A stretch of DNA of 14,087 nucleotides from Euryarchaeota archaeon UBA287. Lineage in GTDB: Archaea > Thermoplasmatota > UBA186 > UBA287. Position 1 is the stretch's first letter, and each line of letters starts with the position of its first letter. The stretch spans positions 1-14,087 of the forward strand of contig DAEG01000077.1 in assembly GCA_002495235.1 (NCBI GenBank), written 5' to 3'. This document shows positions 1 through 7,292 of this stretch, in pieces. The translations under genes and the position numbers were made by a program. The notes under the pieces are model-generated. The model was not told the origin of the DNA. It ran no database searches and worked only from the letters and a program-made list of their open reading frames with translations.

Positions 1-714
1 ATTGGTAGGGCCGTATATTCTGCAGGGAGAATGAGGATCCTGTGTGACTCCATTGAAACTTTAGAGCACGGCACCTTCACGCTTGAGGGGCTTCTGAAGC
101 CTCCCAGGAGGGATCCGGAGGAGATGCGGAGAGAGTTGTTCAGCGCGATCGAAAGCGTTGAGGATGAGGAAACAAAGGCACTTCTAAATGAGATCTTCGG
201 ATCCTCTGAGATGGAGAGATTCTTTGTCTATCCTGGCGCCTTAGAGATACACCATGCGTGGACCTCCGGGCTACTGCAGCACACTCTCGAGGTTCTAAAA
301 TGCGCGCTACTTGCTGGAGACATGAATGGAATGAGCAGGGACCTTCTCACGGCCGGAGCCCTGCTCCACGATGTGGGCAAGGTCTTTGAGCTTGACGATG
401 GCATAAGGATCTCCAGAGAGGGGGCGCTCCTGGGGCACATAACTCAGGGCATCATTTATGTGTCGAAAAAGTGTGACACTCTCAACATGAGCGGAGAGAG
501 GAGGGACAAGATCCTGCACATCATAGCGAGCCACTACGGAAAGCTCGAGTACGGCTCTCCAAAGGAACCGATGTTCCCGGAGGCCTTTGCCGTGTATTAT
601 GGTGACGAACTCAGCGCAAAGCTCTCAAGGATCATGGACTTTGTGAGCGCGCAGGACGGCACTGAGGATTTTGCGTACAGCGCCAGGGACAGGCGCAGCA
701 TATTCCTGAGATAG
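1..714 (+). CDS. YhaM-like HD-domain phosphohydrolase/3'-5' exoribonuclease, 5'-truncated by the window edge
   Basis: The frame is open from base 1, so the gene begins outside the window. The first ATG, at 31, is probably internal. Residues encoded by 1-60 look like the end of an OB-fold nucleic-acid-binding domain, which precedes the HD domain in YhaM-type 3'-5' exonucleases. Counting from the ATG at 31, the HD metal-binding residues are H74/H75 and H84 (HHAWTSGLLQHTLEV), H113-D114 (LLHDVGK), H136 (GHITQG) and H168 (HIIASHYG). The following stretch with YGSPKEP, an acidic residue and EA is characteristic of the YhaM subgroup. By family this suggests a divalent-metal phosphohydrolase, probably RNA or single-stranded DNA trimming in the cytoplasm. 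The substrate here is inferred. The stop (TAG, 712-714) is one base from the convergent EF-2 stop. A generic HD hydrolase remains possible because the N-terminus is not visible. Confidence 0.85.
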   Translation: MGRAVYSAGRMRILCDSIETLEHGTFTLEGLLKPPRRDPEEMRRELFSAIESVEDEETKALLNEIFGSSEMERFFVYPGALEIHHAWTSGLLQHTLEVLKCALLAGDMNGMSRDLLTAGALLHDVGKVFELDDGIRISREGALLGHITQGIIYVSKKCDTLNMSGERRDKILHIIASHYGKLEYGSPKEPMFPEAFAVYYGDELSAKLSRIMDFVSAQDGTEDFAYSARDRRSIFLR

Positions 715-715
715 A

Positions 716-2914
716 TCAGTCTGCTGCGTAGTCCCTTGCCGTGGGCGGCTCCAGCTTTAGCCCCTTACGCTCCCTTATGCTCCTTACGACCTTGTCCTGA
801 AGCTCTCTCGGCAGGTGCTCGAATCCTATGACCTCAGAGCTCCATATGGCTCTGCCGGTTGTGGCGCTCCGGATAGCACCCGCGAAACCGAACATCTCAG
901 CAACAGGCGCTTTGGCCACGACCGTGGTCACATCTCCCTCCTGCTTTATCTCCTCTATGAAGGCTCTCCGCTGCTGCATCTCGGATGTCACGTTGCCCAG
1001 ATACTCTATGGGTATGTTTATGAACACCCTCTGCTTCGGCTCCATTATGACCGGCTCCGCGGATAGTATCGCTCCGTATACGGCGCTCCTCATGCACGGG
1101 ATCATCTGTGCAGGGCCACGATGTATCGCATCCTCGTGCAGCTTAGCGTCCATAAGCCTGACCTTTACCCCTATGACCTTCTCGTTAGAGAGCGGGCTCC
1201 TGTCCATGGCCTCATGAAAAGCCTCGACCAGGAGCTCCATCGTCTCGTTGAGGTACTGGATCCCCTTCGTCGCATCTATCAGGACGTTCTGGTTGTACAC
1301 ATCAACTATGCTCCTCGCCTCATCAGCGTTCATGCCCTTGTCTATGAAAAAGTGAGCGCTCTGCTTGGGGTTCTTCACTCTGCCCTCCGATATCTCGTTG
1401 TTCTTTATGGCCTCGAAAACACCCTCCTCCAGCGGCGCTACTTCAACGTATACCCTGTTGTGCTTGTTGGGTGACTTACCCTCAAAGATAGGGCTTTTCT
1501 TTGTCACGGATTCTTTATAAACGACTATGGGCTGGCTTGTGTCTATGTCGACCTTCTTGTCGTGTATTATCCTGTACGTCAGGATCTCGAGATGGAGCTC
1601 CCCCATCCCGCTCAACAGGTACTCTCCCGTCTCCTGGTTTATATCGACCGCGCTGGAAGGATCCTCCTTGGCTATATCCCTCATCGCTTCAACCAGCCTC
1701 GGCAGGTCCTTGGTGTTCTTTGCCTCTATGGCCAGAGTGACCACAGGGTCGCTCATGTGAACAAGGCGCTCGAAAGGATGCAGATCCTCAAGAGATGAGA
1801 CCGTCGAACCGGCGGCGGCGACTCTCAGTCCAGAGACCGCACCAATGTTGCCCGCTGGTATATCCTCGACCTGTTCATAATCCGGACCCATGAACACACC
1901 AACCTGCTGGGACTTCTCTGTCGCCTTCTTATCTACGGCATAGAGGGTATCACCACGCTTCACGGTGCCGCTGTAGACCCTTCCGACAGCTATCTCTCCT
2001 GCGTGAGGATCCACAATTATCTTGGTTACCATCATGGCCAGAGGGCCGTCAGGATCGCAGTTGAGCATCGCTTTTCCCGCCTCGCTCTCGAGGTCCCCGT
2101 GCCAGATCTTCGGTATCCTGTACTTCTGGGCCTCCTTCGGATTTGGAAGGTGCTCGGCTACCATGTTCAGAACCGTCACGTGGGCGGGGGACTTTTTTGC
2201 TAGCTCTTCTTGTCTGCCTGCGGAGCAGTACTCGTATATGTCCTTGAACGTTACATTTGTCTCCTTCATCATGGGCACGGATATGGCCCAGTGATGGAAC
2301 GCGGAGCCGAAGGCAACGGTCCCATCCTCGACCTTGAGCTGCCACGCTGTCTTGAACTCATCGGGAGCGAACTTCTTTATGAGCCCGTTTATGTCATTTA
2401 TTATCTTCGCAAACCTTCTCTGCATCTCCTCAGGGGTCACCTTAAGCTCGTTTATCAGCCTGTCGACCTTGTTTATGAACAGTACGGGTTTCACATGCTC
2501 TCTGAGGGCCTGTCTTATCACGGTCTCCGTCTGTGGCATCACACCCTCGACGGCATCATCAACTATCACGACACCGTCTATCGCCCTCATGGCCCTTGTC
2601 ACCTCTCCTCCAAAGTCTACGTGCCCCGGGGTGTCTATAAGGTTTATGAGATAGTCCTCATCCCTATAGTTGAAGACCATAGAGACGTTGGCGGCATTTA
2701 TCGTTATGCCTCTCGCCTGCTCCTGCTCATCGAAGTCCATGTAGAGCTGCTTGCCTGCCATCTTCTCTGAGATTATGCCCGCGCCAGCTATGAGGGCATC
2801 TGACAGCGTTGTCTTGCCATGATCTATGTGCGCAGCCGTTCCTATGTTCCTTATCCTCTCAGGATTACCCATGAGGGAAAATGCTTTTTTTACGATCTCT
2901 TCTCTTCTCACCAT
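716..2914 (-). CDS. fusA: translation elongation factor EF-2 (archaeal, aEF-2)
   Basis: This is the translocation GTPase of the ribosome, 732 aa, normal full length for archaeal EF-2. The G domain is intact: G1 AHIDHGKT (28-35), G2 ARGITI (about 67-72), G3 DTPGH (94-98) and G4 NKVD (148-151). The C-terminal domains are complete. The domain IV tip LHEDAIHRGPAQ contains His598, which aligns with the diphthamide-modified histidine of eukaryotic and archaeal EF-2. It is the last gene of an S12-S7-EF-2 operon. Its ATG lies 4 nt after the S7 stop, and a strong Shine-Dalgarno AGGTGAT (2918-2924, reverse strand) overlaps that TGA stop, so translation is probably coupled. EF-1A and S10, which follow EF-2 in many archaea, are absent. 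The next gene is convergent, so the operon ends here. Confidence 0.98.
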   Translation of the reverse strand: MVRREEIVKKAFSLMGNPERIRNIGTAAHIDHGKTTLSDALIAGAGIISEKMAGKQLYMDFDEQEQARGITINAANVSMVFNYRDEDYLINLIDTPGHVDFGGEVTRAMRAIDGVVIVDDAVEGVMPQTETVIRQALREHVKPVLFINKVDRLINELKVTPEEMQRRFAKIINDINGLIKKFAPDEFKTAWQLKVEDGTVAFGSAFHHWAISVPMMKETNVTFKDIYEYCSAGRQEELAKKSPAHVTVLNMVAEHLPNPKEAQKYRIPKIWHGDLESEAGKAMLNCDPDGPLAMMVTKIIVDPHAGEIAVGRVYSGTVKRGDTLYAVDKKATEKSQQVGVFMGPDYEQVEDIPAGNIGAVSGLRVAAAGSTVSSLEDLHPFERLVHMSDPVVTLAIEAKNTKDLPRLVEAMRDIAKEDPSSAVDINQETGEYLLSGMGELHLEILTYRIIHDKKVDIDTSQPIVVYKESVTKKSPIFEGKSPNKHNRVYVEVAPLEEGVFEAIKNNEISEGRVKNPKQSAHFFIDKGMNADEARSIVDVYNQNVLIDATKGIQYLNETMELLVEAFHEAMDRSPLSNEKVIGVKVRLMDAKLHEDAIHRGPAQMIPCMRSAVYGAILSAEPVIMEPKQRVFINIPIEYLGNVTSEMQQRRAFIEEIKQEGDVTTVVAKAPVAEMFGFAGAIRSATTGRAIWSSEVIGFEHLPRELQDKVVRSIRERKGLKLEPPTARDYAAD

Positions 2915-2918
2915 AAGA

Positions 2919-3491
2919 TCACCTAGCGGACTTTGCTATGCGCTCGATCTCCTCTCTCCTTGAGACTGCCCTGCTGTTGACGTCGTTCCTTGACGCCAGC
3001 ATTATCTCGTCTGCGAGGCACTCTTCAGCGGGCTTTTTGTTCTTGTGAGTGCTGTTTATGGCCGCCATAGCCATGTTCCTTATAGCGAGGTCAACCCTTC
3101 TCTGCGGACTTATGTCCACGGCCCTTGGGACGGATATTCCTGCGTAAACGAGCCTGACAACCTCCTCGACCGGAGCCGCGTTGGATATCGCATTGACTAG
3201 AACCTGTATCGGGTTCTCCTTTGTCCTCTCTCCCACGATCTTGATGGCGCTGAACACGACCTTTTCAGCCTTGCTCTTCTTGCCCTGATACGCACCGCCT
3301 CTCTGAGGCCCTCCGCGCATGAGGTTGTTTATGAGTCTCTCTATCACGTTCACCTTCGACTTCCCCATGAACCTGTTTGCGTGCTTACCCTGCGAGTGCG
3401 GCGTTATCATGGGGCTCAGATCTATGTATCTGGCAAGACCCTGATCGGGAACAACGACGTTGTAATCGAATGCGCTGAAATCTATCTCCAT
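2919..3491 (-). CDS. rps7: 30S ribosomal protein S7 (uS7)
   Basis: This is a primary 16S rRNA-binding protein that nucleates the 30S head. At 190 aa it has the usual archaeal length, including the N-terminal extension (first 20 or so residues) absent from bacterial S7. Conserved signatures include KVNVIERLINNLMRGG (about 46-61), NPIQVLVNAISNAAP and the C-terminal helix region with SRREEIERIAKSAR. The ATG at 3491 follows the S12 TAG stop by 4 nt. A GAGGT Shine-Dalgarno motif (3498-3502, reverse strand) sits 6 nt before the start and overlaps the end of S12, so translation is likely coupled. S7 ends in TGA within the EF-2 Shine-Dalgarno motif. Nothing in the protein looks unusual. Confidence 0.98.
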   Translation of the reverse strand: MEIDFSAFDYNVVVPDQGLARYIDLSPMITPHSQGKHANRFMGKSKVNVIERLINNLMRGGPQRGGAYQGKKSKAEKVVFSAIKIVGERTKENPIQVLVNAISNAAPVEEVVRLVYAGISVPRAVDISPQRRVDLAIRNMAMAAINSTHKNKKPAEECLADEIMLASRNDVNSRAVSRREEIERIAKSAR

Positions 3492-3495
3492 GCTC

Positions 3496-3924
3496 CTACC
3501 TCACCGGCTTCTCTCTCTTTCCCTTCAGAAGGGCGTCCAGAGAGACGTTGTTGACCTTGACAACCCTGAACCTGACTCCAGGAATGTCTCCATAGCTTCT
3601 TCCCATTCTTCCACCTATGCCCTCTATGAGAACCTCATCGTGCTCCTCTATGAGATTGATGGCCCCATTGCCTGGAGCGAATGAGGTGACCGTTCTCCCG
3701 TTCTTTATGAGCTGAACCTTGACGCACTTTCTTATCGCGGAGTTGGGCTGCTTTGCCTCAACACCGACCTTAGCTATCACTATCCCTCTCGCCTGTGGAG
3801 AACCCTCCAGAGGATCGGATTTCTCTCTGAGATTCAAAATCCTCTTCTTGTACACTCTGTCATTCCATCTGAGCGTCTTCTTTCCTTCGTTGATCTTTCT
3901 GCCAGCGTAGAGTCCATTGGCCAA
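3496..3924 (-). CDS. rps12: 30S ribosomal protein S12 (uS12), probable TTG start
   Basis: This is the decoding-centre ribosomal protein, first gene of the str operon. Conserved motifs are KQPNSAIRKCVKVQLIKNG (from about residue 58) and GDIPGVRFRVVKV (112-124). I place the start at TTG (3922-3924), giving 142 aa beginning (M)ANGLYAGRKI, which matches the usual archaeal S12 N-terminus. A GTG three codons upstream (3931-3933) is in frame, but it lies inside the Shine-Dalgarno sequence AGGTGAT (3929-3935, reverse strand), which then stands 4 nt before the TTG. No other in-frame start fits better. A TATA box at 3959-3970 predicts transcription starting near 3938, leaving a short leader that just includes the Shine-Dalgarno motif. 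Confidence 0.95.
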   Translation of the reverse strand: MANGLYAGRKINEGKKTLRWNDRVYKKRILNLREKSDPLEGSPQARGIVIAKVGVEAKQPNSAIRKCVKVQLIKNGRTVTSFAPGNGAINLIEEHDEVLIEGIGGRMGRSYGDIPGVRFRVVKVNNVSLDALLKGKREKPVR

Positions 3925-3928
3925 ACAT

Positions 3929-3935
3929 ATCACCT
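3929..3935 (-). promoter_or_regulatory. Shine-Dalgarno motif that fixes the S12 start
   Basis: On the reverse strand the bases read AGGTGAT, a 7-nt match to the complement of the archaeal 16S rRNA 3' end. It stands 4 nt before the TTG at 3924 and contains the alternative in-frame GTG, which argues against GTG as the start. Confidence 0.75.
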
Positions 3936-3958
3936 TTGAAGCTGAAGGTTTTATCCCT

Positions 3959-3970
3959 TTAAATATTTAA
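3959..3970 (-). promoter_or_regulatory. TATA box of the S12-S7-EF-2 operon (palindromic)
   Basis: The bases TTAAATATTTAA form an A/T-only 12-bp perfect palindrome centred 40 nt before the S12 TTG. With archaeal TATA-to-start spacing of about 26 nt, transcription should begin near 3938, giving a leader of roughly 14 nt carrying the Shine-Dalgarno motif. No gene lies on the other strand in the direction a symmetric TATA could also drive. Confidence 0.6.
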
Positions 3971-4020
3971 CTTTGTTTGACGCGATGTTGGTGCAATCAG
4001 GGGCATGAGAATGGAGATCT

Positions 4021-4067
4021 GATTTTCTGCGCCTCTTTTCGCATCTCCGAGCGCAGCGCACAAAATC
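4021..4067. other. imperfect inverted repeat between amidohydrolase 3' end and S12 promoter
   Basis: GATTTTCTGCGC (4021-4032) can pair with GCGCAG (4051-4056) plus AAAATC (4062-4067), leaving a 5-nt bulge (CGCAC) and an 18-nt loop. It lies 13 bp beyond the amidohydrolase stop on the reverse strand, so it could stabilise or terminate that transcript. There is no T-tract after it, so a terminator role is only a possibility. The rest of 3971-4079 shows nothing else recognisable. Confidence 0.35.
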
Positions 4068-4079
4068 GGACAGGGGTCC

Positions 4080-5711
4080 TTACCCTCTCTCATAGACTAT
4101 TATTCCGTCGATCATCGTGAGATCCACCTTCAGCTCGGAGATCCTCGAAGGCTCTACGGTCAGTATGTCTTCAGAGAGGACTGTGAGATCGGCCAGCTTG
4201 CCCTCTTCCAGCGATCCGAGATAACTGTCCTGCCACTGCGCGTAAGCGCTTTCAGACGTGTATAGCCTCATCGCCTGCTCGAGCGTCAGCGCCTGCTCCC
4301 GATCGTCCGACCTTGTAATGATCTTTTCTACGCCTTCGAGAGGAACAAAGGTCTCGACCGGAGCGTCCGTGCCCCCTGAGCACCTTATGCCTGCATCCAT
4401 GAGAGACCTCCATGCGTAGGATGTCCTCATCCTCTCTCCAACCCTTTCCTTAGCCCAGGGGCTGTCCGAGGCGGCAAATGAGAATTGTATTGATGCTATC
4501 ATCTCCTGATCCTTCATCTCCTGAAGGATATCCTCGCTCATGATCTGGCAGTGCTCTATCCTGTCCCTCATCCTCTCTGCACTGGCATCATCAGCGTATG
4601 ATGCTTTGTTCCCCTCAAGAACGGTCTCTATCGCTTCATCACCTATCGCATGAGTGCAGCACTGTAGCCCAGCGTCATGCGCTTTTTCAAAGAGGTCCGT
4701 CAGCTGGTCTTTGTCCATGTAGAGGACACCGGTGTTCTGTGGATCGTCGCTGTAGGGCTCTCGCAGTGCTGCGGTCCTGCCTCCCAGAGAGCCATCAGCA
4801 TAGAACTTTATACCACATATGCGAAGCCTCTCTCTCTTTATGTCATACGGAGAGCTTATGCCGTTCTCAGCGCAGAAGTCTATGAGCGAGGAATCGAGAA
4901 GAAGATTAACCCTCAGATCCAGCGTTCCTCTCTCCAGAGCGCTATTGTAGATGTCCATATCCTCAAGGCCGGCTCCAGCCTCCTCTATGCATGTTATGCC
5001 GTTCGCAACGGCTCTCTTTATCATCGCATCAAGATCGCTCGCCGAAGGCTTCAGGGCCTCTATTGGTATCTTTGACATCACAACATCGATCGCTTTCTCT
5101 CTGAGCACCCCTGTCGGCTCTCCATCCGGATAGCGATCGATCACACCTCCGTCAACCCACGTCATCCTGTCGATCCCTGCAATCTCGAGAGCCTTTGAGT
5201 TAGCCACGGCTATATGTCCGCACACCCTCAGAAGCAGCACTGGTTTCGTCGTAAAGTCCAGATCCTCTTTTGTTGGCCATTCATACTCTCTGCTCCATTC
5301 CATCCTCTCCTGGTCCCAGCCCCTGCCGAGGATCCAGGATCCATCTGGTATATCCTTGTCCCTCTCTCTCACCAGAGCGGTCATCTCTTCAATGCTCTTT
5401 ATTTGCGACAGATCTATCTGGTTCTCAAGGGCAGCGAGCGACAGGAAATGGATGTGAGAATCCTCAAATCCAGGTAAGAGCGCTCTTCCTTTCAGATCTA
5501 TGACCCTTGTGTGTGGACCGACAAGTCTCCCTATCTCCCTGTCAGAACCGACTCTCATTACGCGGTTCCCCCTTATTGCTATGGCCTCCTCGACCCGGAA
5601 CGCATCGTCAGCAGTGATGACTGCACCGCCCAAAAAGACCGTGTCCGCCCACGCTCTACTTCCGGGGAATGGAAAGAAAGCAATAGCCAGCAGCAGGGAT
5701 ATCAACTTCAT
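4080..5711 (-). CDS. secreted YtcJ-like amidohydrolase (amidohydrolase family 3)
   Basis: This is a 543-aa metal-dependent hydrolase of the amidohydrolase superfamily. Visible metal and catalytic residues are H86-x-H88 (GFEDSHIHF), probable carboxylated Lys302 (IKFYADGSLGGRTA, strongly typical of the YtcJ/exoenzyme-regulatory group), H354 (THAIGDEA), H387 (RIEHCQ) and D449 (SGGTDAPVE). The first 22 residues form a signal peptide, MKLISLLLAIAFFPF with likely cleavage after AWA, so the enzyme should act outside the cell or at its surface. I chose ATG 5711 because it begins this signal peptide and lies 26 nt after a TATA-like box. A GTG at 5759 is in frame but would bury the signal sequence. The substrate cannot be read from sequence; relatives hydrolyse N-acyl, formamide-like or cyclic amide compounds. 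It is divergent from purC, with no operon partner. Confidence 0.9.
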   Translation of the reverse strand: MKLISLLLAIAFFPFPGSRAWADTVFLGGAVITADDAFRVEEAIAIRGNRVMRVGSDREIGRLVGPHTRVIDLKGRALLPGFEDSHIHFLSLAALENQIDLSQIKSIEEMTALVRERDKDIPDGSWILGRGWDQERMEWSREYEWPTKEDLDFTTKPVLLLRVCGHIAVANSKALEIAGIDRMTWVDGGVIDRYPDGEPTGVLREKAIDVVMSKIPIEALKPSASDLDAMIKRAVANGITCIEEAGAGLEDMDIYNSALERGTLDLRVNLLLDSSLIDFCAENGISSPYDIKRERLRICGIKFYADGSLGGRTAALREPYSDDPQNTGVLYMDKDQLTDLFEKAHDAGLQCCTHAIGDEAIETVLEGNKASYADDASAERMRDRIEHCQIMSEDILQEMKDQEMIASIQFSFAASDSPWAKERVGERMRTSYAWRSLMDAGIRCSGGTDAPVETFVPLEGVEKIITRSDDREQALTLEQAMRLYTSESAYAQWQDSYLGSLEEGKLADLTVLSEDILTVEPSRISELKVDLTMIDGIIVYERG

Positions 5712-5732
5712 CAGAACAAAGATGCGTGGAAG

Positions 5733-5741
5733 AATAAAATC
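5733..5741 (-). promoter_or_regulatory. TATA-like box of the amidohydrolase gene
   Basis: On the reverse strand the bases read GATTTTATT, centred 26 nt before ATG 5711. This spacing predicts a transcript starting at or next to the start codon, i.e. leaderless. No Shine-Dalgarno motif precedes the ATG. Confidence 0.5.
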
Positions 5742-5770
5742 TTTTCCAGCGACGCCCACAAGCCCAAAAA

Positions 5771-5788
5771 GTTATATGCAAAAAATAA
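5771..5788 (+). promoter_or_regulatory. candidate TATA region of purC
   Basis: GTTATATGC followed by AAAAAATAAG is A/T-rich in front of purC. The first part is centred about 36 nt and the second about 27 nt before ATG 5811, so the transcript is either leaderless or has a leader of about 10 nt. Which element is used cannot be told from sequence. Confidence 0.45.
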
Positions 5789-5810
5789 GTTCAGAGTAAC
5801 GGGATGCGCT

Positions 5811-6497
5811 ATGAAGCTGGTATACAGAGGAAAAACGAAGGACGTGTATGAGCTGGAAAATGGATATTACCTGATGAAGTTCAAGGACGACGTCACAGGC
5901 ACTGACGGGGTCTTCGATCCTGGCGCAAACAGGATAGGCCTTACAATAGATGGGGTCGGCAGGTCGAATCTCAGGATCTCGAAGCACTTTTTTGAGATGC
6001 TGGAGAAGAAAGGAGTGCCAACGCATTATATAGCCGCAGACGTCGAGAACGGCACCATGACCGTAAAACCGGCAAAGTCCTTCGGCTATGGGCTAGAGGT
6101 CATATGCCGCTACAGAGCTGTTGGGAGCTTCCTGCGCCGCTACGGACGCTACGTAAAAGAGGGGTATCCTCTGGACGCGTTCGTTGAAGTTACGCTGAAA
6201 GACGACGAGCGAGAAGACCCGCCGATAACCGAGGACGCCCTTGACATGCTGGGTATACTCTCGCATGAGGAATACAGAGTGATAAAGGATCTCGCAAAGA
6301 GGATAAGCGGCATGATCAGGGAAGACCTCTCCAAAAAAGGCATAGAGCTCTATGACATAAAGCTGGAGTTCGGTAGGCTCAGGAGCACCGAAGAGATCGC
6401 TCTCATAGACGAAATATCCAGCGGTAACATGAGGGCTTACATCAATGGCAGGCGCACAGAGCCTATGGAGCTGGAGAGATTGATACTGAACAGCTGA
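5811..6497 (+). CDS. purC: phosphoribosylaminoimidazole-succinocarboxamide synthase (SAICAR synthetase)
   Basis: This enzyme catalyses the ATP-dependent ligation of aspartate to CAIR in de novo purine synthesis, in the cytosol. The protein has 228 aa, close to the usual single-domain length of 230-240. Visible signatures are the N-terminal YRGKTKDVYE (5-14), the CAIR/ATP-site region EVICRYRAVGSFLRRYG (96-112), PPI (137-139), KLEFG (184-188) and IDEISSGNMR (199-208). The last differs from the bacterial DEISPDSxR form but resembles archaeal versions as I remember them. ATG 5811 is chosen because the KxKDxY motif follows immediately; the frame stays open upstream only as a shadow of the divergent amidohydrolase gene. 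No other purine gene is adjacent, so it appears to be a single-gene unit. Confidence 0.95.
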   Translation: MKLVYRGKTKDVYELENGYYLMKFKDDVTGTDGVFDPGANRIGLTIDGVGRSNLRISKHFFEMLEKKGVPTHYIAADVENGTMTVKPAKSFGYGLEVICRYRAVGSFLRRYGRYVKEGYPLDAFVEVTLKDDEREDPPITEDALDMLGILSHEEYRVIKDLAKRISGMIREDLSKKGIELYDIKLEFGRLRSTEEIALIDEISSGNMRAYINGRRTEPMELERLILNS

Positions 6498-6524
6498 GAA
6501 CGCACAGTCCAAAGGAGCAGTAAA

Positions 6525-6534
6525 GATAATATAC
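6525..6534 (+). promoter_or_regulatory. TATA-like box of the Mo-domain gene
   Basis: GATAATATAC is centred about 26 nt before ATG 6555. This matches leaderless spacing, and no Shine-Dalgarno motif precedes the ATG. A recognisable promoter means the gene may still be transcribed despite its internal TGA. Confidence 0.5.
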
Positions 6535-6554
6535 TGATATGCACAATCAAACAT

Positions 6555-7148
6555 ATGGCGCACAGGGTATTTATGGTGCTTATTGCAGTTCTGCTTCTGC
6601 TGCCTGGCATCGGTGTGATGTGCACACAGGCGCAGAGCAGAGAGGGCGTCTGGTTCACAGGGCTCTTTGAGAAAGAGCGTTTTGTGTCTTTATCAGAGCT
6701 CATGGAGATGGAACCCAGATATGTGACAGTGACTATGGTAGGACACAGCAAGGGATACGTAGAGAGATGCACGTACAAAGGTACCCCCTTAAAAGAGGCT
6801 ATGCTGGCCGCCGGCTACAAGGGCACTAGGGGACCAGACGACGGGATAGAGGATGTCATAAGGGTCATAGGAAGTGATGGCTATGGCTGCGTGCTCTCAT
6901 GAACTGAGGTCTTCGATCAGGACAACAGCATGAACATAATCCTTGCCTATGAGAAGGATGGAAAGCCACTGGACAAGGACGAGGGGGGCGTGAGGCTGGT
7001 CACGGCCAATGACAACTACGTGGGCAGGTACATAAAGAACGTTGCGCAGATAAATGCTGTCACAGGCTATAACCTTCCGATGAAACGGGACACAAGCACA
7101 GGAGCTACAGGCGGCTCTCAGACAGGTGCTACCGGTGTGCGATTGTAG
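6555..7148 (+). pseudogene. exported molybdopterin-oxidoreductase-like domain protein interrupted by in-frame TGA
   Basis: The reading frame runs from ATG 6555 to TAG 7146-7148 (197 codons) with a single TGA at codon 116 (6900-6902). Homology to the oxidoreductase molybdopterin-binding (sulfite oxidase-like) domain continues on both sides: VSLSELM, YKGTPLKEAMLAAG and GSDGYGCVLS before it, then TEVFDQDN, IILAYEKDGKPL, GGVRLVTAND and GRYIKNVAQI after it, in the same frame. An N-terminal hydrophobic stretch (about residues 5-22) is a signal peptide, so the product would be exported. The early Cys that binds Mo in true sulfite oxidases is not present, so it may be a non-catalytic or different member of the fold. 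The tail is short and Thr/Gly-rich (about residues 180-195). Likely a recent nonsense mutation or a sequence error. Recoding is less likely, because TGA is the ordinary stop of S7, EF-2, purC and thrS. If it is not recoded, the product is a 115-residue fragment. Confidence 0.75.
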
Positions 7149-7182
7149 ATGTCATTCGCGTTGCAGAACCTAGGGATATGGC

Positions 7183-7201
7183 GATGATCGTTTAGATCAT
7201 C
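7183..7201. other. 7-bp perfect hairpin between the convergent Mo-domain gene and thrS
   Basis: GATGATC (7183-7189) and GATCATC (7195-7201) form a perfect stem around a 5-nt loop. CCTAG (7170-7174) and a downstream CTAGG could add an outer stem. It lies in the 144-bp gap between two convergent genes and may mark transcript 3' ends. There is no clear T-tract. I see no gene in this gap, only short interrupted frames. Confidence 0.4.
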
Positions 7202-7292
7202 ACAGACTCCAGGGCTAGGCTAAGCACATCGGACCTGTACGCGCTATTTGCACCAGCGCTATTCTCAATCCCAGAGAAGAACTCGGCCGTAA

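Noticed and set aside
2210..2770. 186-codon open frame on the forward strand
   Set aside because: It is fully antisense to EF-2, in a frame mirroring its codon bias, and its translation shows no family motif.
5511..5810. N-terminal extension of purC by about 100 codons
   Set aside because: It overlaps the start and signal peptide of the divergent amidohydrolase, and the PurC fold begins right at ATG 5811.
6900..6902. Selenocysteine as the settled reading of the in-frame TGA
   Set aside because: I could not identify a convincing archaeal SECIS element by eye, and the position is not an expected redox site. It is kept only as an alternative in the findings.
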